Source: Deinococcus cellulosilyticus NBRC 106333 = KACC 11606 (GTDB lineage: Bacteria > Deinococcota > Deinococci > Deinococcales > Deinococcaceae). Taken from it: a DNA stretch of 64,000 nucleotides. Positions 33,160 through 42,577 of the stretch are shown piece by piece. Positions within the stretch are counted from its first letter, which is position 1. Each line of letters begins with the position of its first letter. A model generated the notes under the pieces. That model searched no databases, was not told the DNA's origin, and saw only the letters and a program-made list of their open reading frames with translations. The translations under genes were made by a program, and so were the position numbers. The stretch lies in assembly GCF_007990775.1 (NCBI RefSeq), contig NZ_BJXB01000006.1, positions 124,001-188,000 of the forward strand, in the 5' to 3' direction.

Positions 33160-33925
33160 ACAGCTCACCCTGATCTTCATCGCCCTGATGATCGTCGGTC
33201 TGGTCATGACCCGCTTTATGCCCACCCCTCCGATGGCGGTGACCAGTGGGATCATTCCGGTCACCCGTCTGACCCAGCAATTCGCCATGAACATCAAAAA
33301 TGCAGTGACCAGCGTGCTTGAACAGCGGGACTTGCGGGACCGCTACAACGAAAACCATGCGGAGTTGCAGAGCCTGAGAAACGAGGTGCGGCAATTGAGG
33401 CTGGAGGTGGCCCGCCTGCAACGGGCCGAGGCAGTCCGCAAGACCGTGAGCCCGGGGATTTTCACCACCGCAGAGATCACCGCCATTGACCCCTCTCCCC
33501 TGCTGTCCCGCCTGAGGATCAACATGGGGGGCGACCAGGGGGTGCAGCGCAACATGCCCGTGACGGTCCCCACCGGACTGGTCGGTCAGGTGATGGAGGT
33601 GAGCCGCACCGAGGCCTGGGTGATCACCCTGGTGGACCCGGAATCCAACGTGGGCATTGCCATTCAGGGCAAAGCCGGGCGTGGGATTGCCGTGGGTGCT
33701 CCACCAGACCGCCTGAGGGCGGAATTCCCCCGCAATGTGGATGTGAAAGTCGGAGACCAGATCGTGACCGCCAGCCTGGGAGGGGTGTACCCGGCCAACG
33801 TGCGGGTGGGCATCGTGGATTCGGTGCTGCCCCTCGGGGCCAACGCCACCAAGCGTGTGGCCTTCATCAAACCCGATGTGGATGTCAGCAACCTTGAAGA
33901 AGTCATCCTGCTGAGGGCTTTATGA
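33152..33925 (+). CDS. mreC: Rod shape-determining protein MreC
   Basis: 257 residues: an N-terminal membrane anchor (5-25), a coiled coil (about 55-95: RDRYNENHAELQSLRNEVRQLRLEVARLQ) and the C-terminal double beta-barrel. It organises the elongasome with MreD and PBP2 outside the membrane. mreB is not in the window, so this operon is maf-mreC-mreD-mrdA without it. Starts overlap upstream and downstream, indicating coupled translation. Confidence 0.92.
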   Translation: MFKQLTLIFIALMIVGLVMTRFMPTPPMAVTSGIIPVTRLTQQFAMNIKNAVTSVLEQRDLRDRYNENHAELQSLRNEVRQLRLEVARLQRAEAVRKTVSPGIFTTAEITAIDPSPLLSRLRINMGGDQGVQRNMPVTVPTGLVGQVMEVSRTEAWVITLVDPESNVGIAIQGKAGRGIAVGAPPDRLRAEFPRNVDVKVGDQIVTASLGGVYPANVRVGIVDSVLPLGANATKRVAFIKPDVDVSNLEEVILLRAL

Positions 33926-34422
33926 TCCGGCCCCTGCTTTTCGTGCTTTTTGCGGTGATTCTGCAGGGGGTGTTCCCGATCATCCTGCCCAGAGCCTGGG
34001 GGTTTGACGGACCGGACCTGTTCCTGCTGCTCGCCCTGATCTTCGCTGCACGGCTTCCCCTGAACTGGGGCATCCTGGTGGCCTTCGTGATTGGCCTGTT
34101 TCAGGATGCCCTCGGGGCAGGACTCATGGGCCTGCATGCCTCCGCACTCGCAGGTGCCGTCTACCTGTTCTACGGGGCCAGGGTGTGGCTCAGCCAGCAG
34201 ACGCCCGGACGGGAGACCTTCTGCCTGATTCTGGCTTTGATCGGCCAGTGGACGGTGTTTTTGTTCCTGACCTACTGGCTGCGCAGCAACCTTGTCACCG
34301 TGCACACCCTCTACACCGTGCTCCCCTCACAGGTGATCTTCACCCTGATCTTCACCCCCATCATGTACCGACTGGCCGACTGGTCGCTGGGCCGGGTGGC
34401 CACCGATGACCGGAGATTATGA
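33922..34422 (+). CDS. mreD: Rod shape-determining protein MreD
   Basis: 166 residues, five to six membrane helices, with the family pattern of small hydrophobic MreD (GFDGPDLFLLLALIFAARLPLNWGILVAFVIGLFQDALGAGLMGLHA). It partners MreC and PBP2 in cell-wall elongation. It overlaps mreC and mrdA by four bases each (ATGA). Confidence 0.88.
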   Translation: MIRPLLFVLFAVILQGVFPIILPRAWGFDGPDLFLLLALIFAARLPLNWGILVAFVIGLFQDALGAGLMGLHASALAGAVYLFYGARVWLSQQTPGRETFCLILALIGQWTVFLFLTYWLRSNLVTVHTLYTVLPSQVIFTLIFTPIMYRLADWSLGRVATDDRRL

Positions 34423-36236
34423 ACCGACTGAGAGGCATCGCCCTGTTCTTCACCCTGGTGCTGTCGGCCTACGGGTACCGCCTGTACGACTGGCAGATCC
34501 AGAAATTTGACCAGTTCCAGTCCAGAAGCCAGAGCAACACCCTGCGCAGCGAACCCATCCGGGCCTGGAGGGGTGAGATCCGCACACGGGATGGGGTCTT
34601 GCTCGCCACCAACCGCCTGAGTGTGGATTTGATCTACAAGTGGAAAAGCTCCAAAGACAACCGCCCCGTGGTGTCCTGGGAGAAAATCCGCTACCTTGCC
34701 GGAATCAAAGATCCAGTGCTCCCTGAGCTTCCTGTGGGCAGTGAACTCACACTGGCCAGAAACATTCCCCAGCAGAACCTTCCGGCCCTCTATGAGTACG
34801 TGGTGTTCCAGCCGAATCTGGAACTCCGGGAGCGCATTGAACGGGTGTACCCACAGGGGAAACTGGCCTCCAACCTGCTGGGCTACGTCGGGGAAACCAC
34901 CGCAGACGACGTGAATTCTGGCAAATACCAGCTCGGAGACATCATCGGCAAGACGGGCCTCGAAGCCAGCATGGAAGACCAGCTTCGTGGGGTGAACGGC
35001 CTGAAACTCACCGAGGTGGATTTCAAGGGACGCCGCATCAACGAGCGCATCGAACAGGAGGGGGAAGCCGGGAAGAACCTCACCCTCACCATCGACAGCA
35101 CCCTGCAACGCGCCGCCGAGAAAGCACTGGAAGAGGGGATGCAGGACATCAAGCGGCAGTATTCTGCCCGCAAGGACATCAAAGAGGCCCACGGAGCAGT
35201 GGTCGCCATCGATCCCAGAAACGGACAGGTGCTGGCCCTGGCAAGCCGTCCCACCTTCGATCCGAACTGGTTTGCCACGTCACCCGCGCCACCCGAACGG
35301 GCAGCAGCCCTCCTCAGTGATGACTCCCCCACCATCAACCGGGCCGTCTACCCGTACACCCCCGGAAGTGTGTTCAAACCCTCCACCACCAACGCTGTGC
35401 TGGAAGCATTTGGGCGCAACCCGGTGTACAACTGCCCATCAAGCATCTTTTACGGAGGTCGGGCCTGGAAAAACTGGGATCGTCGCAACAGCGGCCCGAT
35501 GGATGGACGCAAAGCCATTGCCCACTCCTGCAATCCCTGGTACTTCCAGTCTTCCATCCAGGGAGACCCGGTGCCCTTTTCCAACGTGCTGGGCAAACGC
35601 ACGCGCGAACTCGGCTTCGGCGAACCCACCGGAATCGAACTGATCGGAGAAAAAACCGGGCTGATTCCCAGCCAGGACACGTACAAGAAACTGGGCATCG
35701 AGTGGTATCCGGGTTTCACCCTGAACATGTCCATCGGGCAAGGAGATGTGCTGGTGACCCCCCTGCAGCTTGCCAAGGTGATGGCCACCCTGATCAATGA
35801 AGGGCGCAAGCAACCTGTCACGGTCATCAAGGCGGTGGGTGGAAAAGAACAGCCCCCCAAACCCACAACGCAGGTGCCCGGCAAACCATGGGTGTGGAAC
35901 ACCATCAAAGAAGGCATGGTGATGACCGCCCAGTCCGGAACCTCCAAACACATGCTCGGACCAGACCGCTTCCCCATCCGCACCGGAGGGAAAACCGGGA
36001 CTGCCCAGACCAACGCCCGCATCAATGGCAAAACCCAGTACTTCGAGCACTCCTGGTACGAGGGCTACGGCCCGATCCAGAACCCCAACCTGGTGGTCGT
36101 CGCCTTCTTCGAATTCGGAGGCGAAGGTTCGGGGGTGGCCCTGCCTGCCGTCAAGAAGGTCATGGCAGCACACTGGAAGATCAAGCTGGATGAGCGCCTG
36201 CAGGTGGTGGAATCGGAAGATTTGCCTGGAGATTGA
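34419..36236 (+). CDS. mrdA: Penicillin-binding protein 2 (elongasome transpeptidase)
   Basis: 605 residues: one N-terminal membrane helix, a pedestal domain (about 45-230) and the transpeptidase domain. The active-site motifs are Ser317 in SVFK, Ser370-Cys-Asn372 and Lys525 in KTG. It cross-links peptidoglycan during elongation. The last gene of the shape operon, followed by a short GC stem (36269-36283) and then a low-G+C zone. Confidence 0.94.
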   Translation: MNRLRGIALFFTLVLSAYGYRLYDWQIQKFDQFQSRSQSNTLRSEPIRAWRGEIRTRDGVLLATNRLSVDLIYKWKSSKDNRPVVSWEKIRYLAGIKDPVLPELPVGSELTLARNIPQQNLPALYEYVVFQPNLELRERIERVYPQGKLASNLLGYVGETTADDVNSGKYQLGDIIGKTGLEASMEDQLRGVNGLKLTEVDFKGRRINERIEQEGEAGKNLTLTIDSTLQRAAEKALEEGMQDIKRQYSARKDIKEAHGAVVAIDPRNGQVLALASRPTFDPNWFATSPAPPERAAALLSDDSPTINRAVYPYTPGSVFKPSTTNAVLEAFGRNPVYNCPSSIFYGGRAWKNWDRRNSGPMDGRKAIAHSCNPWYFQSSIQGDPVPFSNVLGKRTRELGFGEPTGIELIGEKTGLIPSQDTYKKLGIEWYPGFTLNMSIGQGDVLVTPLQLAKVMATLINEGRKQPVTVIKAVGGKEQPPKPTTQVPGKPWVWNTIKEGMVMTAQSGTSKHMLGPDRFPIRTGGKTGTAQTNARINGKTQYFEHSWYEGYGPIQNPNLVVVAFFEFGGEGSGVALPAVKKVMAAHWKIKLDERLQVVESEDLPGD

Positions 36237-36999
36237 AAAAGTGATTTTGTGACAGCTCATGCTCCGGGCCCCCTTGCAGGGGTTATTTCTGGATGGGATG
36301 GAAGCTGGGATGATCTGTGTTTTTTGTTGTTTTGGATTTGCTTGTGAAATTTTTATTTGTTAATTTGACAAGCAGGAGGGTTGTTGACCCTTGCAAACAG
36401 AGCTGTACGTGATCCAGATGTTCTGGCCCATTGATCTGCGCAAAAACGAGTGTGGTGCCCTGAGGTTCCCTGACCGTTCCATTTGCGTTGCTCAGTAAAA
36501 AGACCTGTAGGTTCTGTTGGCGAACATCAATCATGTCCTGACCACCCACAGTTCTGCCAGAGCAGATCAATGGGCTGGAATCCATTGGCCTCGGGGCAAA
36601 ATGTCGCGGGTTGACTTCTGGAGTGGCCCCACAACACCGACCAGAAAAGGGCTCTGGATCTGCAGACGACTTGCGTTGTCCAGGGCCACAGTTGGGATGG
36701 AGCTCATTTCATGCAAATACGGGAAATACCCTATTGAACAGAGAGTTAAATGTCCCTAGAATCCTGTAAAAGTAATTGTGGTGGACAATCAATACAACGA
36801 AAGGGGAACAATCTCTATACATTTGGCAATGACATGAATCAAAGTATTGGCATTTGATGCACACCTGAAATACAAAGTTGTTCTTCCAGTAATGTCATTC
36901 TCCTGATCACGACTTAGAGGATGACCCACTGCTTTGTGTTGTGTTGTCAATACGAAAATCGATTCATTTCACCAGATCACAGATGAGATTTCATCAATC
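36237..36999. other. Low-G+C intergenic region upstream of biosynthetic cluster
   Basis: About 760 bases, visibly richer in A+T than the PBP2 operon. A weak stem CCCC-TTGCA-GGGG (around 36270) may end the PBP2 transcript. Two short open frames (minus 36283-36585; plus 36517-36759) have no ribosome site or recognisable product. Probably contains the cluster promoter; TATACA at 36816-36821 is a candidate -10. This is the left edge of the compositionally distinct cluster. Confidence 0.5.
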
Positions 37000-38760
37000 A
37001 TGTCTCTTGGTCAAAATAAAACATGTGTGGTGGGAATGGGCATGATGCTTCCTGAAGTGGAGTCTCTGTCAGATTTTGTGCTCCACCTTGAACAACTAAA
37101 AGTGATGCTTCCCGATTTTCGCCCCTTTCCTGACCGCTCGTGCGGGACCGAGGCATGGGTTCAGTTCTATGAAACCCACATGCGATTGCCGGGCCTTTTC
37201 AGGTTTGACCGGGAGTATTTTGGCATCACGCCGGTGGATGCCATGCTGGCCGATCCGCAACAACGTCTGTTGCTGCACTGCACCGTTCAGGCTTTTGCCG
37301 ATGCAGGTCTCCATGAAAAGCACGTGTCTGCCCACCATCCGGTGGGTTGCTATGTGACGGCTGGAAAAAGCACTTATTTTGAAGCATTTCATCAACAGGC
37401 TGCACGCAAATTCTCGGAAGAAACCCGGCGCTACATTGGCAATGACCTTTCTGCTTTGTCGGCCCGCCTCTCCTACCTCCTGGATTTCAGGGGTCCCAGT
37501 GTCTCACTGGCATCAGCTTGCTCATCAGGCCTCTCTGCACTGCAACATGCCCAATGGGCCATCCAGGATGGCCAGTGCCCAATTGCAGTGGTGGGAGGCG
37601 TGAATGTCGATTTTCTTCAAGTCTTCTTTGCACCTGAGCCAGGAGGCATCCTGAGTGCAGACCGCTTGTGTCGTCCACTGGCAGCACAGGCCACAGGAAC
37701 CGTTTTCTCCAATGGCGCGGTGGTGGTTTTGCTGGCGGATCAGGAGTTTGCCCAGCAGCAGGGCCTGCAGATCTACTGCACGGTAGAAGGTGTGGGGGCC
37801 TCGAATGATGGGAGACAAAAATTGTCTTTCACCGCTCCCACCATAGAGGGACAGGTCAAAGCATTGCGCAAAGCCTGGACAGCTGCAGAATTGAACGCTG
37901 TCCCACATGGTATTGAAATGCACGCCACTGGAACCCGCCTGGGAGATCCCATTGAATTGCAAGCACTGGTGAAAGCCAGACAGCTGCAATTTTCCTCGCA
38001 GGATGCCATCAAGGTGGGAGCGGTGAAAGCAAACTTTGGCCACCTGAACCACGCTTCTGGGCTGCTGGCACTGGCCAAATGCGCCATGCAATTCTGGAAG
38101 CAGAGGGTGTTTGCCACACCCAACCTGCTTCCCCTCAACCCTCACTTTGATTTTGAGTCCCAGAATGTCCATCCCCAGACCACCCACCAGGACACCCCGG
38201 TTGCAGTGCAGGGTTTGACCTCACTTGGTATTGGAGGAAGCAATGTGCATGTGGTGTTGCGTGAGAGAACACAGCACCCCCCTGCGCATGCCTTGCGTGC
38301 TGGGGGATCTCAGCTGGTGCTGGTGGGAAGCCACAAAGCCAGTTTGCTGGACGCACAGAAAAAGAGCACCTTAAGGCAGGTCCAGAACTGTGCTGCCTCG
38401 TCTGTCGAAGTGCTGCTCACAACACTTTCACTGTTTGCAACCTCACCCCATCGGCAATTGATTCACCATGATCCCAAGCAGAACGTCATCTTGCACCACT
38501 GGGACCTGCCCCCAGACCTGGTGCTTTCACCTCCTGCCGGTCCTGCAGACCTGGTGCAGGCTGCAATGCAACTGCGACGCTGGATGGACGACCTGCCTGT
38601 TGAGCCGCTGGCGCATCGAGTGTTTCAACACCTCGATCACCTGGACCTCAGCACTTCACCGTTTCTTCTTAAAGGGTTTGCTCGCATCTTGGATGCTGGT
38701 AAAAAATTCAGTCTCGAGAAAGAATCCCATGAAAAAGACCCCATTGTCCAAAACCACTGA
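37000..38760 (+). CDS. AT-less polyketide ketosynthase
   Basis: About 586 residues. A complete beta-ketoacyl synthase domain covers about 10-430: the nucleophile Cys174 in ACSSG, His308 in HATGTRLGD and His348 in NFGHLNHASG form the usual triad. The last 150 residues resemble a post-KS linker, and no acyltransferase or carrier domain follows. It should condense an acyl thioester with a malonyl unit, so malonyl must be loaded from elsewhere (a trans acyltransferase such as FabD). The start at ATG 37000 is chosen because the KS fold begins a few residues later; a TTG at 36934 would add 22 residues. It overlaps the next gene by 32 bases. First gene of the cluster. Confidence 0.88.
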   Translation: MSLGQNKTCVVGMGMMLPEVESLSDFVLHLEQLKVMLPDFRPFPDRSCGTEAWVQFYETHMRLPGLFRFDREYFGITPVDAMLADPQQRLLLHCTVQAFADAGLHEKHVSAHHPVGCYVTAGKSTYFEAFHQQAARKFSEETRRYIGNDLSALSARLSYLLDFRGPSVSLASACSSGLSALQHAQWAIQDGQCPIAVVGGVNVDFLQVFFAPEPGGILSADRLCRPLAAQATGTVFSNGAVVVLLADQEFAQQQGLQIYCTVEGVGASNDGRQKLSFTAPTIEGQVKALRKAWTAAELNAVPHGIEMHATGTRLGDPIELQALVKARQLQFSSQDAIKVGAVKANFGHLNHASGLLALAKCAMQFWKQRVFATPNLLPLNPHFDFESQNVHPQTTHQDTPVAVQGLTSLGIGGSNVHVVLRERTQHPPAHALRAGGSQLVLVGSHKASLLDAQKKSTLRQVQNCAASSVEVLLTTLSLFATSPHRQLIHHDPKQNVILHHWDLPPDLVLSPPAGPADLVQAAMQLRRWMDDLPVEPLAHRVFQHLDHLDLSTSPFLLKGFARILDAGKKFSLEKESHEKDPIVQNH

Positions 38761-40540
38761 CATCAAACGCTGGATGTTTGAACCCACCTGGAAAATCGAA
38801 CCCCTCCCTGAAAACCCTGCTGCTCCTGTGGAGGGTCTGACCGTGGTTGTGTACACCAATCCACAGCCCGGAGCACTGGAACAGGCCGTCATTCAACGGC
38901 TGCAGGAAAAGAACAGGGTGCTGCTGCTGGACATCAAAGCCCGACAGCAGCACGACAGTGATCTTGAGAAACTGGTCCAGCAGCAGCCTGTCGATGTGAT
39001 CATCAACTGCGCAGGTCTGGATGAACACCGCAGCCTGGATGTGCCGCTGCAGCAGCAACTGGCCGATCTGGACCATGCCAAAGAGCATTATTTTTACTCC
39101 CAGTTGACCATCTTCAAGACGCTGGCAGCATGCAACGTTTCTCTTCCCACCCGTTACCACTTCCTGATGCAAGACGCCCTGGGGGTGCGCCCCACTGACA
39201 CCATTGATCCTTACAAACAGCTGGGGCTGGGCGTGGTGCGGGTGGTGCCACAAGAATTCCCTTACTTTTTTTGCAAAGCGATTGAAGTGACTGCGGGTGA
39301 GGTGGAATACACCTCCCGGAGGATCATGGACGAGCTGGCAGATGTGACAGAGGGAGGAACCATTGCCTTGCGGGGAGCAGACCGCCATGTGTTTGGCTTT
39401 GATGCCATAGAGCCTGCCCCCCCCACCATGCATCTGAAAAAAGCAGGAACCTACCTGATCACTGGTGGACGTGGTCGCATTGGGTACACCCTGGCCCGTC
39501 ACATCGCTGAGCACCACCAATCCAATCTGGTGCTCACCGGAATCTCTGAATTGCCTCCCCGCGAGTTGTGGGACCATCTTGAAAACTTTGATGAACACAT
39601 TCAGGGGGAAATCCAGAAGGTGCTGGAACTTGAGGCACTGGGGTCCCGGGTGTTGCTGGTCCAATGCGATGCAGCAAACCTTGAAGAGTCCAGAAACCTG
39701 TTCGAGCGCATCAGGTCAGAATTTGGTGCGCTTGATGGGGTGGTGCACGCGGCTGGAATCTTTGAGGCACAGCGTGCATTCCGGGGGATCATTGACACCA
39801 GCATTGAAGACTGTGAGCGCCGCTTCCTGCCCAAAATCAATGGCTCTCTGGTGCTTCAGGAGTTGCTCCATGAATTCCAGTGGACGCCAGATTTTTGTTT
39901 CATGCAATCTTCCCTGTCTTCCGTGCTCGGTGGTTTTGGCTTTGCCGCCTACTCAGCAGGAAACATTTTCATGGATGCTTTCGCTGAAGTGCGCCGAGGA
40001 AGCACTTGCTGGATGAGCATCAACTGGGACGGCTGGGTGTTCCGGGATGTGGATGAAGAAGTGGAGAACATGTCGGTGATTTCTCCCCAATTTGCCTCTC
40101 CGTCCTTTGGAGTGGTGGCGGAAATCGCCATCCGTCCCCAGGAAGGAGCGGCGGCTTACCAGTGGATGCTGGACGCTGGCAGGCGCTCACAAACCCTGGT
40201 TTCCACAGCCGATCTGCACCTGCGTTACCACGACTGGGTGCGTCATGCATCACATTATCAACAGTTGCAACGACAGCCCAGCACGGCTTCACTTGATGTG
40301 CTGGGAGGGGTCATGCAGGCTTTCCGGGAAGTGATTGGGGATGTACCCGTTCAGCCAGACTCCAACTATTTTGCTCTTGGAGGAGACTCCCTGATGGCCA
40401 TTGAATTGATTTCATTGCTATCCCAGCGCTTTCACTGTGCCGTGGACATCATCGCCATTCTGGAACACCCCACACCCCAACAAATCGCCCAGCACATCAT
40501 GGAGCAGCAAGCCCAGACTGTTGCACTGCTCACCCACTGA
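38729..40540 (+). CDS. PKS ketoreductase-acyl carrier protein
   Basis: About 603 residues. The first 220 look like the structural (non-catalytic) half of a PKS ketoreductase. The active half has the NADPH loop GGRGRIG and the Ser/Tyr pair (SSLSSVLGGFGFAAYSAGN, Tyr408). A carrier domain at the end has GGDSL with the phosphopantetheine Ser554. It should reduce the beta-keto group made by the ketosynthase while the chain sits on its own carrier. The LDD-type motif of B-type ketoreductases is absent (VVHAAGIFEAQ), so stereochemistry is not predicted. The ATG at 38729 lies inside the ketosynthase gene with a purine-rich site upstream. Confidence 0.88.
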   Translation: MKKTPLSKTTDIKRWMFEPTWKIEPLPENPAAPVEGLTVVVYTNPQPGALEQAVIQRLQEKNRVLLLDIKARQQHDSDLEKLVQQQPVDVIINCAGLDEHRSLDVPLQQQLADLDHAKEHYFYSQLTIFKTLAACNVSLPTRYHFLMQDALGVRPTDTIDPYKQLGLGVVRVVPQEFPYFFCKAIEVTAGEVEYTSRRIMDELADVTEGGTIALRGADRHVFGFDAIEPAPPTMHLKKAGTYLITGGRGRIGYTLARHIAEHHQSNLVLTGISELPPRELWDHLENFDEHIQGEIQKVLELEALGSRVLLVQCDAANLEESRNLFERIRSEFGALDGVVHAAGIFEAQRAFRGIIDTSIEDCERRFLPKINGSLVLQELLHEFQWTPDFCFMQSSLSSVLGGFGFAAYSAGNIFMDAFAEVRRGSTCWMSINWDGWVFRDVDEEVENMSVISPQFASPSFGVVAEIAIRPQEGAAAYQWMLDAGRRSQTLVSTADLHLRYHDWVRHASHYQQLQRQPSTASLDVLGGVMQAFREVIGDVPVQPDSNYFALGGDSLMAIELISLLSQRFHCAVDIIAILEHPTPQQIAQHIMEQQAQTVALLTH

Positions 40541-40605
40541 AACCACTTGTGGGAATACAGGGGCAACACCAGGTCACCAGGTGGTTGCCCCTGTCCGAGG
40601 ATTCC

Positions 40606-42114
40606 ATGTCTGTTCAGTCCAACCCATCCACCATTGACATCCAACAGTCGGCTTTTTACATCCAGCACCACCTGACAATTGCAGGTTTTCGCAGGCAGTT
40701 GCAGGGTCTGCCCGCAGGAGCCCTGGTGCAGGTGCAGGCACACAAAAGCCATCAACTGGTCTGCTTGCTGCTGGCTTTGTATGACTGCAGGTTGCCTTTT
40801 GTGCTCAGTGACCCTGAAGCTTTTTCTGTTCCCAGCGTGGTTCATTCGGTGATCCGCTTGCAGGATGAACACATCGGCATCGAACACAATCCACAACACA
40901 ATGGCTTCCTTGAAGCAGACCTGATGTACCTTGTGAGAACCTCGGGTTCCACGGGCCAACCCAAGCATGTGCTGGTCAGCAGGACAGCGTACACTTCCCT
41001 GCTCAACAAGCTGCAGAGGTTTCTGGTTCAGCAGGGCATTCAAATTGAACAACAGGTCAGTTGTGTGAATGTGGCCTTTGGTTACTTCATGTTCGACCTG
41101 GCCCTGCAGATCCTCTGTGCTCCCAGAACGCTCTTTCTGGACACCCCTGCCGCATTGCCTGAAGCCTGGGACCACCTGAAGTCAGGCAACTGGCACCTGT
41201 CCATCACGCCATCCACTTTGCTGGATCATCCTTTTCACCAGTTGGAAGGATGCCGTCTGTGGCTGAGCGGAGAACCCATCGGTCCGGCTGTGGCCCATTG
41301 CATTGAAACCCGGCAGTTGTTGCGGCACCACCGCATGTGGGTGAGTTTTGCCACCACCGAAACTGGAGGCCAGATCAGCCTGGGGGAACTTCAAGCTGGA
41401 CAGGAGTTGGTGGGTGCATGTGGTACGTTGCTGCCGGGGGTCACTCTGGAGCTGCATGAGGACCACACCATGGTCCGCACAGACAGCCTTTTCAGCGGTT
41501 ACCTGCTGCCAGATGGGCAGGTTCAAGTTCCCGCTGGTGGATTCATTTGCCCAGATGTGCTGACCTTTCAGCAAAATCAGCTGTACTTTCTGGGTCGCAA
41601 CGATGGAACACAAAAACGCCATGGGTTGTTCACCAACCACGACCAAAGGGAACAGGGGTTGTTGAGGGGCCTGGAACAGTATCCAATGTTTGCCCATCGC
41701 AGAACCATTGCAGATGCCACATACCTGGTGGCTGTGGCCCTGGTGCCTGCCGAAGAACAGGCCGGGGTGTACCGTTGGATTCAGCAGCAACCGCACCTTC
41801 AACCCGATGCCCTGTTTCTGGTGGAAGGGCTGTTCAGAAACAACAACCACAAGGCTGTGGACCCCATATCACACTTTCAAAATCAGGCACCCTTGAGCTT
41901 GCAGGCTTTTCTCCAAGTGGCCTGCGCCTGCTTGTTGGTGCCTGATATGGACCCCTCTCAGGGACTGCTGGATGTTGGTGCCGATTCCCTGAGGGTGTTG
42001 ATTCTGGCTCGACTGCTCTCAGATGTTTATGGAAAGCCCATTGACTTTTTGACCCTCGTTGAGCATCCCACTTTCAAAGATCTGCACCACCACCTCTCTC
42101 ATTCTTCTTTTTGA
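40606..42114 (+). CDS. NRPS-like adenylation-carrier protein
   Basis: About 502 residues. Adenylation core motifs: RTSGSTGQPKHVLVS (A3), FMFDLALQIL (A4, Asp164 in the place of the amino-group-binding aspartate), FATTETGG (A5), LGRNDGTQKRHG (A8) and NHKAVDP (A10 lysine). The C-terminal carrier has GADSL with phosphopantetheine Ser461. No condensation domain. It should activate an acid, probably an alpha-amino acid because Asp164 is kept, and load it on its own carrier. The ATG at 40606 follows a clear CGAGGA site. Confidence 0.85.
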   Translation: MSVQSNPSTIDIQQSAFYIQHHLTIAGFRRQLQGLPAGALVQVQAHKSHQLVCLLLALYDCRLPFVLSDPEAFSVPSVVHSVIRLQDEHIGIEHNPQHNGFLEADLMYLVRTSGSTGQPKHVLVSRTAYTSLLNKLQRFLVQQGIQIEQQVSCVNVAFGYFMFDLALQILCAPRTLFLDTPAALPEAWDHLKSGNWHLSITPSTLLDHPFHQLEGCRLWLSGEPIGPAVAHCIETRQLLRHHRMWVSFATTETGGQISLGELQAGQELVGACGTLLPGVTLELHEDHTMVRTDSLFSGYLLPDGQVQVPAGGFICPDVLTFQQNQLYFLGRNDGTQKRHGLFTNHDQREQGLLRGLEQYPMFAHRRTIADATYLVAVALVPAEEQAGVYRWIQQQPHLQPDALFLVEGLFRNNNHKAVDPISHFQNQAPLSLQAFLQVACACLLVPDMDPSQGLLDVGADSLRVLILARLLSDVYGKPIDFLTLVEHPTFKDLHHHLSHSSF

Positions 42115-42127
42115 AAGGACTGAACCC

Positions 42128-42577
42128 GTGCTGACTTGCATCAAAGAATACAAGGACATTCCCTTTGCACACCGTCAATACCGCCACGAAGGCCATTGTG
42201 CTTTCATCCACGGTCACAATTGGAACATCAAAATCACTTTCAAAGCCGCAACCCTGGACCAGAGTGGCTTTGTCATGGACTTTGGAAAGTTGAAACCCAT
42301 CCGCAACTGGATCGATCATCACCTGGACCATGCCTGCCTGCTGTCCAGCAATGATCCATTGCTGGACACCCTGCTTGCGTTCAACCAGCAGCACCATGTT
42401 TTCAAGCTGCTGGTGCTGGAAGATGTGAGTTGCGAAGGCCTGGCCCAGCACCTGTGGCAAGTGTTTTCCAGTATTTTGCAGCAAGAAACAGGTGGCCGGG
42501 TGGCCATTCATTCCATTGAAGTTTTTGAGAACAAAAGCAACGCGGTGGTCTTCACTCCCCAGGGGGTCCAGGGATGA
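42128..42577 (+). CDS. 6-pyruvoyltetrahydropterin synthase / QueD-like protein
   Basis: About 149 residues of the PTPS/QueD family. Zinc ligands His15, His28 and His30 (FAHR, IHGHNW), catalytic Cys24 (GHCAF) and the strand GFVMDFGKLK are in place. It would convert dihydroneopterin triphosphate to 6-pyruvoyl- or 6-carboxy-tetrahydropterin. Starts at GTG with AAAGGA upstream, 13 bases after the adenylation gene, and overlaps folE by four bases. Its pairing with a GTP cyclohydrolase inside a PKS/NRPS-like cluster points to a pterin in the product or a pterin cofactor, not housekeeping queuosine: QueE and QueC are absent. Confidence 0.85.
   Translation: MLTCIKEYKDIPFAHRQYRHEGHCAFIHGHNWNIKITFKAATLDQSGFVMDFGKLKPIRNWIDHHLDHACLLSSNDPLLDTLLAFNQQHHVFKLLVLEDVSCEGLAQHLWQVFSSILQQETGGRVAIHSIEVFENKSNAVVFTPQGVQG

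Noticed and set aside
36283..36585. 100-codon minus-strand open frame before the cluster
   Set aside because: No ribosome site, no recognised domain, in A+T-rich intergenic DNA; kept only as part of the intergenic note.
36921..36986. Possible 21-residue upstream open frame (MTHCFVLCC...) before the ketosynthase
   Set aside because: The GAGG directly abuts its ATG, which is too close for a ribosome site, and nothing suggests a leader peptide.
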